A stretch of 64,000 nt of DNA from CAVUNY01 sp963768585. GTDB taxonomy: Bacteria; Chloroflexota; Anaerolineae; Anaerolineales; Anaerolineaceae. Positions 33,652 through 42,476 of the stretch are shown piece by piece. Position numbers and translations under genes: made by a program. The notes below the pieces were generated by a model. The model ran no database searches and was not told the origin of the DNA. It saw nothing but the letters and a program-made list of their open reading frames with translations. Each line of letters starts with the position of its first letter. Within the stretch, counting starts at the first letter, position 1. The stretch is taken from NCBI GenBank assembly GCA_963768585.1, contig CAVYIF010000015.1, forward strand, positions 1 to 64,000, given 5' to 3'.

Positions 33652-35658
33652 TCACCAACCGGGGAAGTAATGCAGCCAGCCGTAAACCGGGCCGATACGC
33701 TGGCGGCGGCGGTCAAAGGCCTGGCGGAACCGCGGGTCTGCGCGCAGCGCCCCCCAATAGGCGTCTTTTTCCCAAATATCGCTGATCCAGTAGGGTTTAT
33801 TGGACCAGTAGGAAAGCGCTTTATTCAGCGCATCGAAGGCCTTCGCTGCTTCGCCAGCATGCGCTGCTTCGCGGGCAACAATATACCAACCAAACATGCC
33901 ATACTCGTCCACTGAGTTGACCCCTTTTTGCTGCAGTGCCTGGACAATCTCGTCCGGCGTGGGGCTACCGATACCGCCGGTGACAATTGCCGCCCAGCCC
34001 ACCGCACCTTGCACGCCGCGCTCAGCAATTTCGGCTTGGACAATTTCAAGTGCGTCGCCCCAATGGTGCGCAATGATCGCCGGGACGGGGTTAAAGCGCT
34101 CGAAATCCCAGGACCCGCGGGCGGCCCGCGCTTCGGAGGACTGGACATTGCCTAGCATTTCCCAGACGCGCACCGCCAGCTTGTTCGGTTCTCGCCAGTA
34201 GCCGCGCCTGCGAAGCGGGCCAAGCATCGCGCCGCGGTACTTCCCAAATACGGCATAGTTTCCGGCTGAACTACTGGTCTGTGCCCAATCCAGCCAGGCC
34301 GAGACAACGCGTTCCGGTGAATTGAGCCATCCGAGGACGGCAAGATGCACGGCACGCTCAGAAAGTTCCTTACTTTCGGGGTGTCTTGCTAGTAAATCCG
34401 GGGCGATCTCGTTCTCATCCAGCCCTGCCGTCTGCCACAGAAACAACCAATCGCCATCGTTGGCAAAGGTTCCCTGTGGGGGCAGCGGACCAACCTCGCC
34501 GCAGGTATCCCACGCCTGGCGGGCGATCTTTTGCGCATCCGCCGATTGTCCACCAGCCGCGAGGCAATCTACCAGGGTATAGGCGATAAAAGGTAATTGT
34601 TTTACTACCTGATCTGTGGGCTGTGATTGTGCCAGGTCCAGGATTTCATTCCACCCTTCCCAAGCAGCGTCAAAATTGCCGGAACAACCGCGAGCCCAGG
34701 CCAGCATCCCTAACCGTTCCAGATTGGGCCCTTTTTCACCCATCCAGCTTTCCAGGAACGAGGTCGCTTCCGGCATCGCCGGGATGGCTAACAGGGTTTG
34801 CGCGACCAGCCGGTGGACTTCTTCATTATCACTGGTTTTCAAGATCGCCTTGCCCTGCGCCGCCAGTTCAGACAGCAGATCCCACCGGCCCTGCCCGTAC
34901 ACCCTTCCGTGCATGACCGCCCGGTTGAGTTCCTTTAAAGCATCCGGGTGCTCAGGAACCTGGGCTAGAAGTGCCCGCAGTAGTTTTTCGGCTTTCTCAT
35001 ACTGCTGATCCTTGTTCAATGCGGCGGCACGCTGCAGCGCCTGAGCGACTGTCTCGCGGGTGAATTGTTCAGGAAGCGGGTTGTTCTCAAATTCATTCTG
35101 CACCATGACAAGCATCCTTTCTTTGAGCCGTTGTCTTGCGGTATGCAGACGGCTCTTAACCGTTTTGGCCGGCACACCTAGAAAACCGGCAATCTCCTGC
35201 TGCGAATACTCGTTGATGTAAAACAGGACTGCGATTGTTCGCAAATTCGCGGGTATGGTCTGGAGGGCTTTGCTCACCTGGTTGCGCATTTCAGCCCGTT
35301 CTGTCAGTTCCGCCGGACCGGGTTGTGGAAAAACAACTTCATCAAGAGTTTCCAGCGGGATGGTCGCGTGTCGTTTGCGCCGTGTGATCCGGTCGCAGTG
35401 TTTAAAGACAATGCGTTTCAACCAGGTCGGGAAAGCGAATGGCGCGTGCAGATCCGGTAAAGTCTGGTATGCCTCAATAAAGGCTTCCTGGGCAGCATCT
35501 TGCGCCAGATCGAAATCACCTAAAATTGCGTAAGCATAGGCATAAGCCAGATTTTGGAAGCGGGCAACCAACAGCGCAAACGCTTCAGCGTTGCCGGTTT
35601 GGGCATCATGCACCAGGTGAACAAAATCTTCCATGTCGTTTTGAAGGCCTTCTAACAT
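33652..35658 (-). CDS. ECF sigma factor with long C-terminal helical extension
   Basis: 668 residues. Residues about 10-190 form an ECF sigma-70 factor: region 2 (FALLVARFQNLAYAYAYAIL and AQDAAQEAFIEAYQTLP) and region 4 (YINEYSQQEIAGFLGVPAKTVKSRLHTAR). The remaining roughly 470 residues are helical and resemble TPR-like repeats (AAALNKDQQYEKAEKLLRAL and similar). No anti-sigma gene is adjacent, so the extension may itself sense a signal or partner and control promoter binding. The ATG at 35658 is the first in frame. Confidence 0.85.
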   Translation of the reverse strand: MLEGLQNDMEDFVHLVHDAQTGNAEAFALLVARFQNLAYAYAYAILGDFDLAQDAAQEAFIEAYQTLPDLHAPFAFPTWLKRIVFKHCDRITRRKRHATIPLETLDEVVFPQPGPAELTERAEMRNQVSKALQTIPANLRTIAVLFYINEYSQQEIAGFLGVPAKTVKSRLHTARQRLKERMLVMVQNEFENNPLPEQFTRETVAQALQRAAALNKDQQYEKAEKLLRALLAQVPEHPDALKELNRAVMHGRVYGQGRWDLLSELAAQGKAILKTSDNEEVHRLVAQTLLAIPAMPEATSFLESWMGEKGPNLERLGMLAWARGCSGNFDAAWEGWNEILDLAQSQPTDQVVKQLPFIAYTLVDCLAAGGQSADAQKIARQAWDTCGEVGPLPPQGTFANDGDWLFLWQTAGLDENEIAPDLLARHPESKELSERAVHLAVLGWLNSPERVVSAWLDWAQTSSSAGNYAVFGKYRGAMLGPLRRRGYWREPNKLAVRVWEMLGNVQSSEARAARGSWDFERFNPVPAIIAHHWGDALEIVQAEIAERGVQGAVGWAAIVTGGIGSPTPDEIVQALQQKGVNSVDEYGMFGWYIVAREAAHAGEAAKAFDALNKALSYWSNKPYWISDIWEKDAYWGALRADPRFRQAFDRRRQRIGPVYGWLHYFPGW

Positions 35659-35698
35659 TAAAGACCCACATAGGAAAAGAAAGGTTGATTAATTGTAA

Positions 35699-35726
35699 AC
35701 CAGATGCGGGGTATCCCGCATCTGGT
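35699..35726 (-). terminator. Hairpin between modA and the sigma gene
   Basis: A perfect 12-bp stem ACCAGATGCGGG / CCCGCATCTGGT with a GTAT loop, followed on the minus strand by a TTTA-rich stretch. It lies downstream of modA. Confidence 0.75.
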
Positions 35727-35810
35727 CTCATTCGGTTTATTGCGACAGGATAGGATTTGGCGAAATTCCGGTCATAGCGTTACCAACCCCACCGCCAGAT
35801 TTGCATCCGA

Positions 35811-36626
35811 CTAGTTCCCGCCAGGTTTCATAAAGCCGTACTTTGCCAGCAGGGCCTGCCCCTGCGGTGAAAGCACCAGGTCCACAAAAGCCTGGGCCAT
35901 TTCCGGGTTGGGGCTGTCCTTAAGCGCGGCGATAGGGTATACCGCGATCACATTCAGCGCATCCGGAATCTCAATCTGCCCCACCTGGGCAGCCGCATCG
36001 GCCGTGAGATCTGAGGTGTAGACGATACCCGCATCCGCCTCGCCCAGGACCACCTTGGTCAGCACACCCTTGACCGAGTTTTCAAAGGAAGCCACATTGC
36101 TCAAGACCGAAGTTTCGTAACCGGCTCCCAGTTGAGGATCCTTGACCGCTTTATCCAAAAAATCGATGCTGTACTGGCCGACCGGCACTTCGCGGTTGGC
36201 CAGGATGATTTTCAAACCAGGGCGAGCCAGATCCGCCAGGGAGGATATATTCCCGGGGTTGGCCTTAGGGTAAACCACAACCAACCGGTTGTTGGTGAAG
36301 ATATGCTCCGCAGAGGCTTCCACGCGCCCGGTCTGCACGGCAACATCCATCTGCCGCTGGTTGGCGCTGGCGAACACATCGGCCGGGGCACCCTGCGAAA
36401 GCTGCAGGGCAAGCTGCGACGAACCGGTAAAGTTGAATTGGACGACCACGCCGGGGTGCGCCTCCTCAAACTGCAGGCCCAGATCGCTGAATGATTCGGT
36501 CAGAGAAGCAGCGGCCATTACGGTCAAGGTGACATTATTATTGGCTGGATCAGAAGCGGTCTGCGGCGCGCAGGCGGCGCTGAAGACCAACATTAAACTG
36601 GCACACAAAAGCAGAAATTTTTTCAT
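35811..36626 (-). CDS. modA: Molybdate ABC transporter substrate-binding lipoprotein
   Basis: 271 residues. A lipoprotein signal with lipobox FSAAC (Cys19) is followed by the ModA fold: VTLTVMAAASLTESFSDLG at the start, FTGSSQLALQLSQGAPADVF near 67-86 and an ending ALLAKYGFMKPGGN. It binds molybdate or tungstate outside the membrane. No modB or modC lies in the window, so the permease and ATPase must be elsewhere or the gene is orphaned. Confidence 0.9.
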   Translation of the reverse strand: MKKFLLLCASLMLVFSAACAPQTASDPANNNVTLTVMAAASLTESFSDLGLQFEEAHPGVVVQFNFTGSSQLALQLSQGAPADVFASANQRQMDVAVQTGRVEASAEHIFTNNRLVVVYPKANPGNISSLADLARPGLKIILANREVPVGQYSIDFLDKAVKDPQLGAGYETSVLSNVASFENSVKGVLTKVVLGEADAGIVYTSDLTADAAAQVGQIEIPDALNVIAVYPIAALKDSPNPEMAQAFVDLVLSPQGQALLAKYGFMKPGGN

Positions 36627-36715
36627 GAACGATTGCTCCCTGGCCTATTTTACCGTACGCTTATCCCTGTAACAACACTTTCGTAAAATTGGAGTCTACC
36701 CACCGCAGCGCCGGT

Positions 36716-37543
36716 TCATCCAGGCGGTCCCTGTTCGATGCGCTGGCGCACCAGGCGCAGGCCTGCCGCGTCGCGATTCACATTCCAGCGCGTTTCCGTC
36801 CACCAGGTTGCCCCGGCTGCCACCCAGGGCTTTAAAATTTCGCGCGCCGCAGCCGGCTGGTCGCCGGGGGTCTCGCCCTCGACGACCACATCATAAGGCG
36901 TGTCGGCTGTGCGCTGTTCCCGCATATATTCCACCATGCGCTTCAATTCCTCGGGGGAGGCCTGCCCGGCGCCCACACCAGGTTTCAGCACCGTGGGCAG
37001 CAGGCCATCCCAGCGCAGGGCGCGCGCCATAGACTTTTTGCTCGGCCAGGCGCCCACCACCCAGATGGGGATGCGCGGCTGCTGGACCGGCGGCGGGGGC
37101 GGCATAAATCCCGTGGGCTTCACCTGGTAGTGCTGGCCTGTGAACTGGAAAGGCTGGCCTTTCCATAAACCGGTGAGGATTTCCAGGCCTTCGTCGAGCA
37201 GCTCCGCGCGCTGTTTGCGATCGATTTCCTCGCCAAACTCGGCAAAACCGGTGTCGACTGCCCCCAGCCCGACTGCCAGGATCACCCGCCCGCTGGAAAG
37301 CAGGTCGAGGGTCACGGTTTCACTGGCCAGCTTCCAGGGGCGCATGCGCGAGAGCGGGGTGAGCATGGTTCCCAGGCGGATGCGCGTGGTGAGCATGGCG
37401 GCAGCCGTCAGGCTGACCCAGGCATCGATGCCCCACACCGGCTCCCACACAAATATCCCGTCCCAGCCGGCCTTTTCGGCAGCCTGTGCCAGATCGGCAA
37501 CCTGGCGAGCATCCCCCATGGGAAGTACAAAGCCATATTTCAT
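36716..37543 (-). CDS. LLM-class flavin-dependent oxidoreductase
   Basis: 275 residues with the luciferase-like TIM barrel: KYGFVLPMGDARQVADLAQAAEKAGWDGIFVWEP at the N-terminus (family start), TRIRLGTMLTPLSRMRPWKLA and ILAVGLGAVDTGF in the middle. These enzymes use FMN or F420; which one cannot be told here. The product is cytoplasmic. No pathway partner is obvious nearby. Confidence 0.85.
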   Translation of the reverse strand: MKYGFVLPMGDARQVADLAQAAEKAGWDGIFVWEPVWGIDAWVSLTAAAMLTTRIRLGTMLTPLSRMRPWKLASETVTLDLLSSGRVILAVGLGAVDTGFAEFGEEIDRKQRAELLDEGLEILTGLWKGQPFQFTGQHYQVKPTGFMPPPPPVQQPRIPIWVVGAWPSKKSMARALRWDGLLPTVLKPGVGAGQASPEELKRMVEYMREQRTADTPYDVVVEGETPGDQPAAAREILKPWVAAGATWWTETRWNVNRDAAGLRLVRQRIEQGPPG

Positions 37544-37773
37544 TTCGGCCCTCTTTCGTTAGATTTTTTCCGGTCAGCGGTCAATTCACCCGCAGGGGCA
37601 GGCCAAAGACTCACCCCTTCGGTCACGCTGAGCGGTTTATGGATCCGGAGAAGATGGCCTCAAGGGAAAAAAGATCCACGCCCATTATAAAATGAAATTA
37701 ATGCTTTACCAAAGGCTTGACTCGCGGGTAGCGGCGCAATATGATCAAAGGACAAACAAGTTTTGAGGTGAGT

Positions 37774-38478
37774 ATGAACGCTGAAATGATCTCTTTTTCA
37801 TCCGGCAACCGCACCCTGGCGGGTTATTTTGCCCGTCCAGGTGGCGAGGAACCCTCACCTGCACCTGCCGCAGGTGCAGGTGTCCCAGGGGTGCTGTTGA
37901 TTCACGAAATTTTTGGGTTGAACGAAAACATGAAGGATATTGCCCGGCGCTTTGCCGCTGAAGGCTATGCCGCCCTGGCAGTGGATCTGTTTGCCGGGCG
38001 CAACCGGATCGTGTGCATGTTCAGCCTGTTCATGGGCATGCGCAGCAACTCAACCGGTCACGGCGGGATCCGCGACCTGCAAGCGGCACTGGGCTTCCTC
38101 GGGCAGCAGCCCGGCGTGGACCCGGCCCGCCTGGGGGCGGTGGGGTACTGCCTGGGTGGCGGCCTGGCGATTGCCCTGGCCTGCGCCGACAACCGGCTGA
38201 AAGCGATTGCCCCTTACTATGGGATGAATCCCCGCCCGCTGGAGGCGGTGGAACGGGCTTGCCCGGTGGTGGGTTCGTATCCGGCCCGGGATTTCACCGC
38301 GAAATCCGGGCGTGCATTAGAAGCCAGCCTGGAGCGCTTCCAGATCCCGCACGATATCAAGATTTACGAAGGGGCCGGGCACTCCTTCTTTAACGATGCT
38401 CAGCCTGCAGCTTACAACGCCGACGCAGCTCTGGATTCGTGGGAGCGGGTGAAAACGTTCTTTAAGGAATACGTTTAA
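37774..38478 (+). CDS. Dienelactone hydrolase family protein
   Basis: 234 residues, alpha/beta hydrolase. The nucleophile motif is GAVGYCLGGG (Cys in place of Ser, as in dienelactone hydrolase), the acid lies in SYPARD, and the His in GAGHSFFND. The ATG at 37774 is preferred because GAGGTG lies just upstream; an ATG at 37741 is also in frame. A 27-bp palindrome (37856-37882) inside the gene encodes an Ala/Pro/Gly-rich insertion (SPAPAAGAGV) between the usual ARPGG and GVLLIHEIFG segments. Confidence 0.85.
   Translation: MNAEMISFSSGNRTLAGYFARPGGEEPSPAPAAGAGVPGVLLIHEIFGLNENMKDIARRFAAEGYAALAVDLFAGRNRIVCMFSLFMGMRSNSTGHGGIRDLQAALGFLGQQPGVDPARLGAVGYCLGGGLAIALACADNRLKAIAPYYGMNPRPLEAVERACPVVGSYPARDFTAKSGRALEASLERFQIPHDIKIYEGAGHSFFNDAQPAAYNADAALDSWERVKTFFKEYV
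37856..37882. repeat. 27-bp palindrome inserted in coding sequence
   Basis: CACCTGCACCTGC and its exact complement flank a single central base. It adds about nine residues to a surface loop of the dienelactone hydrolase without breaking the frame, resembling in-gene palindromic elements known from some bacteria. Confidence 0.75.
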
Positions 38479-38512
38479 AGGCTTTTCCGCTCTAATACTA
38501 TCCATCCTTCGC

Positions 38513-38645
38513 ATCCTTGTATCCTGTGAATCTAACTTCGGAGGAAAAATAAATTTACAGGATGAAAGAATGTTTAGGATAAACAGGATTTTGCTTTCTT
38601 ATCCTATCCATCCTATCTATCCTTATATCCTGTGAATTTCTTATC
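38513..38645. repeat. Intergenic ATCCTGT-type repeats
   Basis: The gap after the dienelactone hydrolase holds variants of ATCCTTRTATCCTGTGAAT (38513-38531 and near 38619-38637) plus inverted fragments (TTTACAGGATGA, GGATAAACAGGAT). A 15-base match, inverted, recurs at 41941-41955 in another gap. No coding content is seen. Confidence 0.6.
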
Positions 38646-38648
38646 TTA

Positions 38649-39704
38649 TTAGAGGGAAACAACTTTCCCACTGCGCACGGATTGGTCGGCGGCGAGCACG
38701 ATGCGCAGGCTGGTGACGGCATCCGCCAGCTGGGTTGAGAGATCCAGGTCTTCACGAATGGCGCGCAGCAGGAAGCGCTGCTCGCGCTCGCACAGCTCGT
38801 CGTGACCAGGTTCTCCGCTCAGATCATAGACGCGGTCGGCCTGGGCAAAACGGCCAGATCCATCCGTCTCGGCCGGATGCAGGAGCAGCCTCTCGGGCTG
38901 GGTATGCCCGCGCAGATCGTCCGAACGCAGCCCGGACCCGCCGGAGATGCTGACGCTGCCCAGCGGACCGATGACGTCTTTGACAAAGGTTGCCGTCTCG
39001 CTGATCATCGGTCCCCAACCGGCCTCATACCAACCCACTGAACCATCATCGAAGACCACCTGGAGCTGGCCGTAATTGTACATGGCCGGGTCGATCTCGC
39101 CGCTGAGGTTGGCGCCGATGGCGGAAACGCGCAGCGGGCGGGCGCCGGTCAACTGGCACATCACGTCCACGTATTGCACCCCGCAGTCCACCAATAGCGA
39201 GGTGGTTTCAAGCAGGCTGCGGTGGACCGCCCAGGTAGGGCCAGAACTCTGCTGGTTGAGGTTCATGCGCATGACCAGCGGTTTGCCCAGGGTGCGGGCC
39301 AGTTCGATGAAACGGATCCAGGAAGGGTGGTGGCGCAGGATGTTGCCCACGAGCAGTTTGCGCCCGGCCTGGTTGGCGGCTGCGACCACGGCCTGGGCAT
39401 CCTCCACGGTGACGGCCAGCGGCTTTTCCAGGAAGACGTGCGCACCGGCCTGGAGGGCCTGCAGGGTATAAGCCGCATGCGTGTCGGGATAGGTGTTGAT
39501 GCTGACCACTTCGGGACGCACGGCGTCCAGCGCATCCTCATAGCTGGAGAAAAGGGCAATGCCGCCGCCGAGGGACTGATTGAGCGCCTCGCGGCTTTCG
39601 GGATGACGCGAGACCAGCCCGGCGATTTCGAAACCTTCGATCTTCTGGTAGGCGCGGGCGTGGGAAGAGCCCATTCCCCCGCAGCCGACGACTAATACGC
39701 GCAT
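38649..39704 (-). CDS. Gfo/Idh/MocA-family oxidoreductase
   Basis: 351 residues. Rossmann start RVLVVGCGGMGSSHARAYQK, the EKP motif in GAHVFLEKPLAVT near 89-101, and a C-terminal substrate domain with the GVQYVDVMCQLTGARP region. It is an NAD(P)-dependent sugar or cyclitol dehydrogenase. No close operon partner: the next gene upstream is divergent. Confidence 0.87.
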   Translation of the reverse strand: MRVLVVGCGGMGSSHARAYQKIEGFEIAGLVSRHPESREALNQSLGGGIALFSSYEDALDAVRPEVVSINTYPDTHAAYTLQALQAGAHVFLEKPLAVTVEDAQAVVAAANQAGRKLLVGNILRHHPSWIRFIELARTLGKPLVMRMNLNQQSSGPTWAVHRSLLETTSLLVDCGVQYVDVMCQLTGARPLRVSAIGANLSGEIDPAMYNYGQLQVVFDDGSVGWYEAGWGPMISETATFVKDVIGPLGSVSISGGSGLRSDDLRGHTQPERLLLHPAETDGSGRFAQADRVYDLSGEPGHDELCEREQRFLLRAIREDLDLSTQLADAVTSLRIVLAADQSVRSGKVVSL

Positions 39705-39739
39705 AGGTCACCTCGCATAAATATCAATTGGAATCTAAA

Positions 39740-39806
39740 CACAGAGACTCAGAACCGCAGAGGTTTTTGTTACATGGTTATTTCTCAGTGCTTCTGAGTC
39801 TCTGTG
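39740..39806. repeat. 15-bp inverted repeat in intergenic gap
   Basis: CACAGAGACTCAGAA (39740-39754) and its exact complement (39792-39806) flank 37 bases between two divergent genes. It could form a large hairpin, and its text resembles dispersed intergenic repeats. Confidence 0.6.
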
Positions 39807-39883
39807 GTGAAATGAAAACAGTTGATTTGGTAAAACCTGTGCCATAATTAGCCATTATAACCCGCGCCTCAGGAGGTCTCAGC

Positions 39884-40996
39884 ATGCTGCCTGCCCCATT
39901 TAAACTGGAACGCTATTTTGCCCAATACGAATTCAACGTGCGCTACCTGCTGTGCGCCTCGGACTGCGAATCGCTGACCATCCAGGAACTGCTCGACCTG
40001 GAAGCCGGCGCAGCGCAGCGTTTTGGCCGGCACTGGCTGGGCTACACGGAAACCCTGGGGGCGCCGGCGCTGCGCGCGGAAATCGCGCGGCTGTACACAA
40101 GCGTCGACCCGAAAGAAGTGCTGGTGCACGCCGGGGCGGAAGAAGCTATCTTCCTGTTCATGCAGGCCGCCCTGTCCCCCGGCGACCACGTGATCGTGCA
40201 TCGCCCTTGCTACCAGTCGCATTTCGAGATTGCGCGCAGCATGGGCTGCGCGGTAAGCGCCTGGAGCGGGCGCGAGGAACAGGGATGGGCGTTGGATGTG
40301 GACGACCTGAAAAGCATGCTGCGCCCCAACACAAAGGCCATCGTGCTCTCCACTCCCCACAACCCGACCGGCTATCTGATGGCGGAAGAGACGCTGCGCG
40401 AAATCGCGCGTACTGCCAATCAAAAGGGCATCTGGCTGTTTTCGGATGAAGTTTACCGCGAATGCGAGTATGATGCGGGGCAGCGCCTGCCTTCCGCAGT
40501 CGACCTGGGAGAGAAGTGCGTCACGCTGGGCGCGGTATCCAAGACCTACGGGCTGCCCGGGCTGCGCATCGGCTGGCTGGCGGCGCACGACCAGGAACTG
40601 CTGGCAAAGATCGCGGCACTGAAGGACTACACCACCATCTGCTCCAGCGCGCCAAGCGAATTTCTGGCAGAGGTGGCCTTGCGCCAGCGTGCGGCACTGA
40701 TCGCACGCAGCCTGGCAACCATCCAGGCCAACCTGGCGCTGCTGGACAGCTTTTTTGCGCGGCACGCGGACCGCTTCCGCTGGGTACGGCCCGGGGCCGG
40801 GCCGGTGGCCTTCCCGCAGTTGATTGGAGAAGATGTGGATCGCTTCTGCGACCGGCTGGTCAAACAAGCCGGGGTGCTGCTCCTGCCGGGTTCGGTCTTC
40901 GACGACCCGGACAACCATTTCCGGCTGGGCTTTGGGAGGGCCAACCTGCCAGAGGCGCTGGCCCAGTTCGAAGAATTTTTAGATGAGGATCATTGA
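39884..40996 (+). CDS. PLP-dependent aminotransferase class I/II
   Basis: 370 residues of fold type I. The PLP lysine lies in VSKTYGLPGLRIGW (Lys220); STPHNPTGYLM and the DEVYRECEY segment supply the cofactor-contacting Asn and Asp-Tyr. The substrate is not clear. AGGAGG lies seven bases before the ATG. Its stop overlaps the TTG start of rarD (TTGA), so the pair is translationally coupled. Confidence 0.88.
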   Translation: MLPAPFKLERYFAQYEFNVRYLLCASDCESLTIQELLDLEAGAAQRFGRHWLGYTETLGAPALRAEIARLYTSVDPKEVLVHAGAEEAIFLFMQAALSPGDHVIVHRPCYQSHFEIARSMGCAVSAWSGREEQGWALDVDDLKSMLRPNTKAIVLSTPHNPTGYLMAEETLREIARTANQKGIWLFSDEVYRECEYDAGQRLPSAVDLGEKCVTLGAVSKTYGLPGLRIGWLAAHDQELLAKIAALKDYTTICSSAPSEFLAEVALRQRAALIARSLATIQANLALLDSFFARHADRFRWVRPGAGPVAFPQLIGEDVDRFCDRLVKQAGVLLLPGSVFDDPDNHFRLGFGRANLPEALAQFEEFLDEDH

Positions 40997-41898
40997 ACAA
41001 AGCCACCCTGATCGGCGCGGCGGCCTATACCCTGTGGGGCTTTTTCCCGCTCTACCTGCGCACCTTGATTGCCGTGCCCGCCTGGCAGATCACGGCCCAC
41101 CGCGTGGTATGGGCCTGCGGGCTGCTGCTGGTGCTGAGCGCCGGGACGGGAAAGCTGAAGGCACTGCGCGCTGTGCGCGACCGGCGGGCGGCGGCAGTTT
41201 TTCTGGGGATGGCGCTGCTGCTGGGGGTGAACTGGCTGACATTTGTCTGGGCGGTCAACTCGGGGCGCGCCGTGGAGGCTTCGCTGGGCTATTTTATCAA
41301 TCCGTTGGTCAATGTGCTGCTGGGAATGATTTTCCTGGGAGAACGTCTGCGGCGCGGGCAGTGGCTGGCGGTGGGGTTAGCTGCGACCGGGGTAATCTAC
41401 CTGACGGTGCGCTACGGCAGCCCGCCCTGGGTGGCGCTGATTCTGGCAGTGACCTTTGCCTTCTACGGGCTGCTCAAGAAGCGCTCGCCGCTGGCGGCGC
41501 TGCCCGGGCTGACCCTGGAAACGACCCTGATGCTGCCGGCGGCGCTGGCTTACCTGGTCTGGGCAGAGTTGAACGGGATAGGCGCGTTCGGACACATGGG
41601 TACAGGCAGCGCCCTGCTGCTGGCGGGGACGGGTGCGGTGACGGCGGCGCCGCTGCTGCTGTTCGCGGTCGCAGCCCGAACGGTACCGCTTTCCACATTG
41701 GGCCTGCTGCAGTACATCTCACCCAGCATCCAGTTTGTGATCGGGGTGCTGCTTTTCGCCGAGCCTTTCACGGCCGAGCGGGCGGTGGGCTACGGGTTGA
41801 CCTGGCTGGCGCTGGTCGTGTTCACCCTGGACGGGCTGCGCCGCAGGCCCGGAGCACTGCTTGAAAACCGCGAGACTTCCACATCAAGAATCAATTGA
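40993..41898 (+). CDS. rarD: EamA-family permease, RarD type
   Basis: 301 residues with about ten hydrophobic helices and the RarD opening (NKATLIGAAAYTLWGFFPLYLR), plus NWLTFVWAVNSGRAVEASLGYFINPL. It is a drug/metabolite transporter-superfamily exporter in the inner membrane. The start is TTG at 40993, overlapping the aminotransferase stop, and no internal ATG fits. Coupling suggests export of an amino acid or product handled by the aminotransferase. Confidence 0.85.
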   Translation: MNKATLIGAAAYTLWGFFPLYLRTLIAVPAWQITAHRVVWACGLLLVLSAGTGKLKALRAVRDRRAAAVFLGMALLLGVNWLTFVWAVNSGRAVEASLGYFINPLVNVLLGMIFLGERLRRGQWLAVGLAATGVIYLTVRYGSPPWVALILAVTFAFYGLLKKRSPLAALPGLTLETTLMLPAALAYLVWAELNGIGAFGHMGTGSALLLAGTGAVTAAPLLLFAVAARTVPLSTLGLLQYISPSIQFVIGVLLFAEPFTAERAVGYGLTWLALVVFTLDGLRRRPGALLENRETSTSRIN

Positions 41899-42014
41899 GA
41901 AATTAACCGCGGAGAATGTGGATCGACCCGGAAAAAGAATACAGGATACAAGGATTTTTTTGGGTAGTCAGGAAAAACCCGACTGATTAGCTGACACGCT
42001 GAAAGGCTTTATTG

Positions 42015-42437
42015 ATGAAATGGTTCAAGGACACGATCAAAATTCGGACGCGCGGCAAGGGGCTGTACTCGTTCACGAAGGCGGTGGAAGAGGTGCTGCG
42101 GGGCTGGCAGGTTCGCGAAGGGATGTGCTTCCTGTACGTGCAGCATACCAGCGCTTCACTGGTCATTGGCGAGAATTACGACCCCTCGGCGGCGGCGGAT
42201 ATGGAAAGCTTCATGGAGCGCCTGGCGCCGGAGGGAGCAGCCTGGTACCGCCACACCCTGGAAGGCGACGACGATTCACCCGCCCACCTCAGGGCCATGA
42301 TCACCGCCACCAGCCAATCGATCCCGGTGGACGAGGGACGCTTGAGCCTGGGGACCTGGCAGGGAATTTATCTGTTCGAACACCGGTCCGGCGGTCAGGT
42401 GCGCAGCGTGCTGGTGCGGGCCTTGGAAGCGGATTAG
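42015..42437 (+). CDS. YjbQ family protein (UPF0047)
   Basis: 140 residues matching the YjbQ family: FVQHTSAS-type core (YVQHTSASLVIGENYDPSA), then HTLEGDDDSPAHLRAM and the LGTWQGIYLFEHR end. Members have weak thiamine-phosphate synthase activity; the physiological role is uncertain. The ATG at 42015 with AAAGG nine bases upstream is chosen over a TTG one codon earlier. Confidence 0.88.
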   Translation: MKWFKDTIKIRTRGKGLYSFTKAVEEVLRGWQVREGMCFLYVQHTSASLVIGENYDPSAAADMESFMERLAPEGAAWYRHTLEGDDDSPAHLRAMITATSQSIPVDEGRLSLGTWQGIYLFEHRSGGQVRSVLVRALEAD

Positions 42438-42476
42438 CCCCCCTTGCCAGATCATCCCGACGGTGGACAGCGTGTT

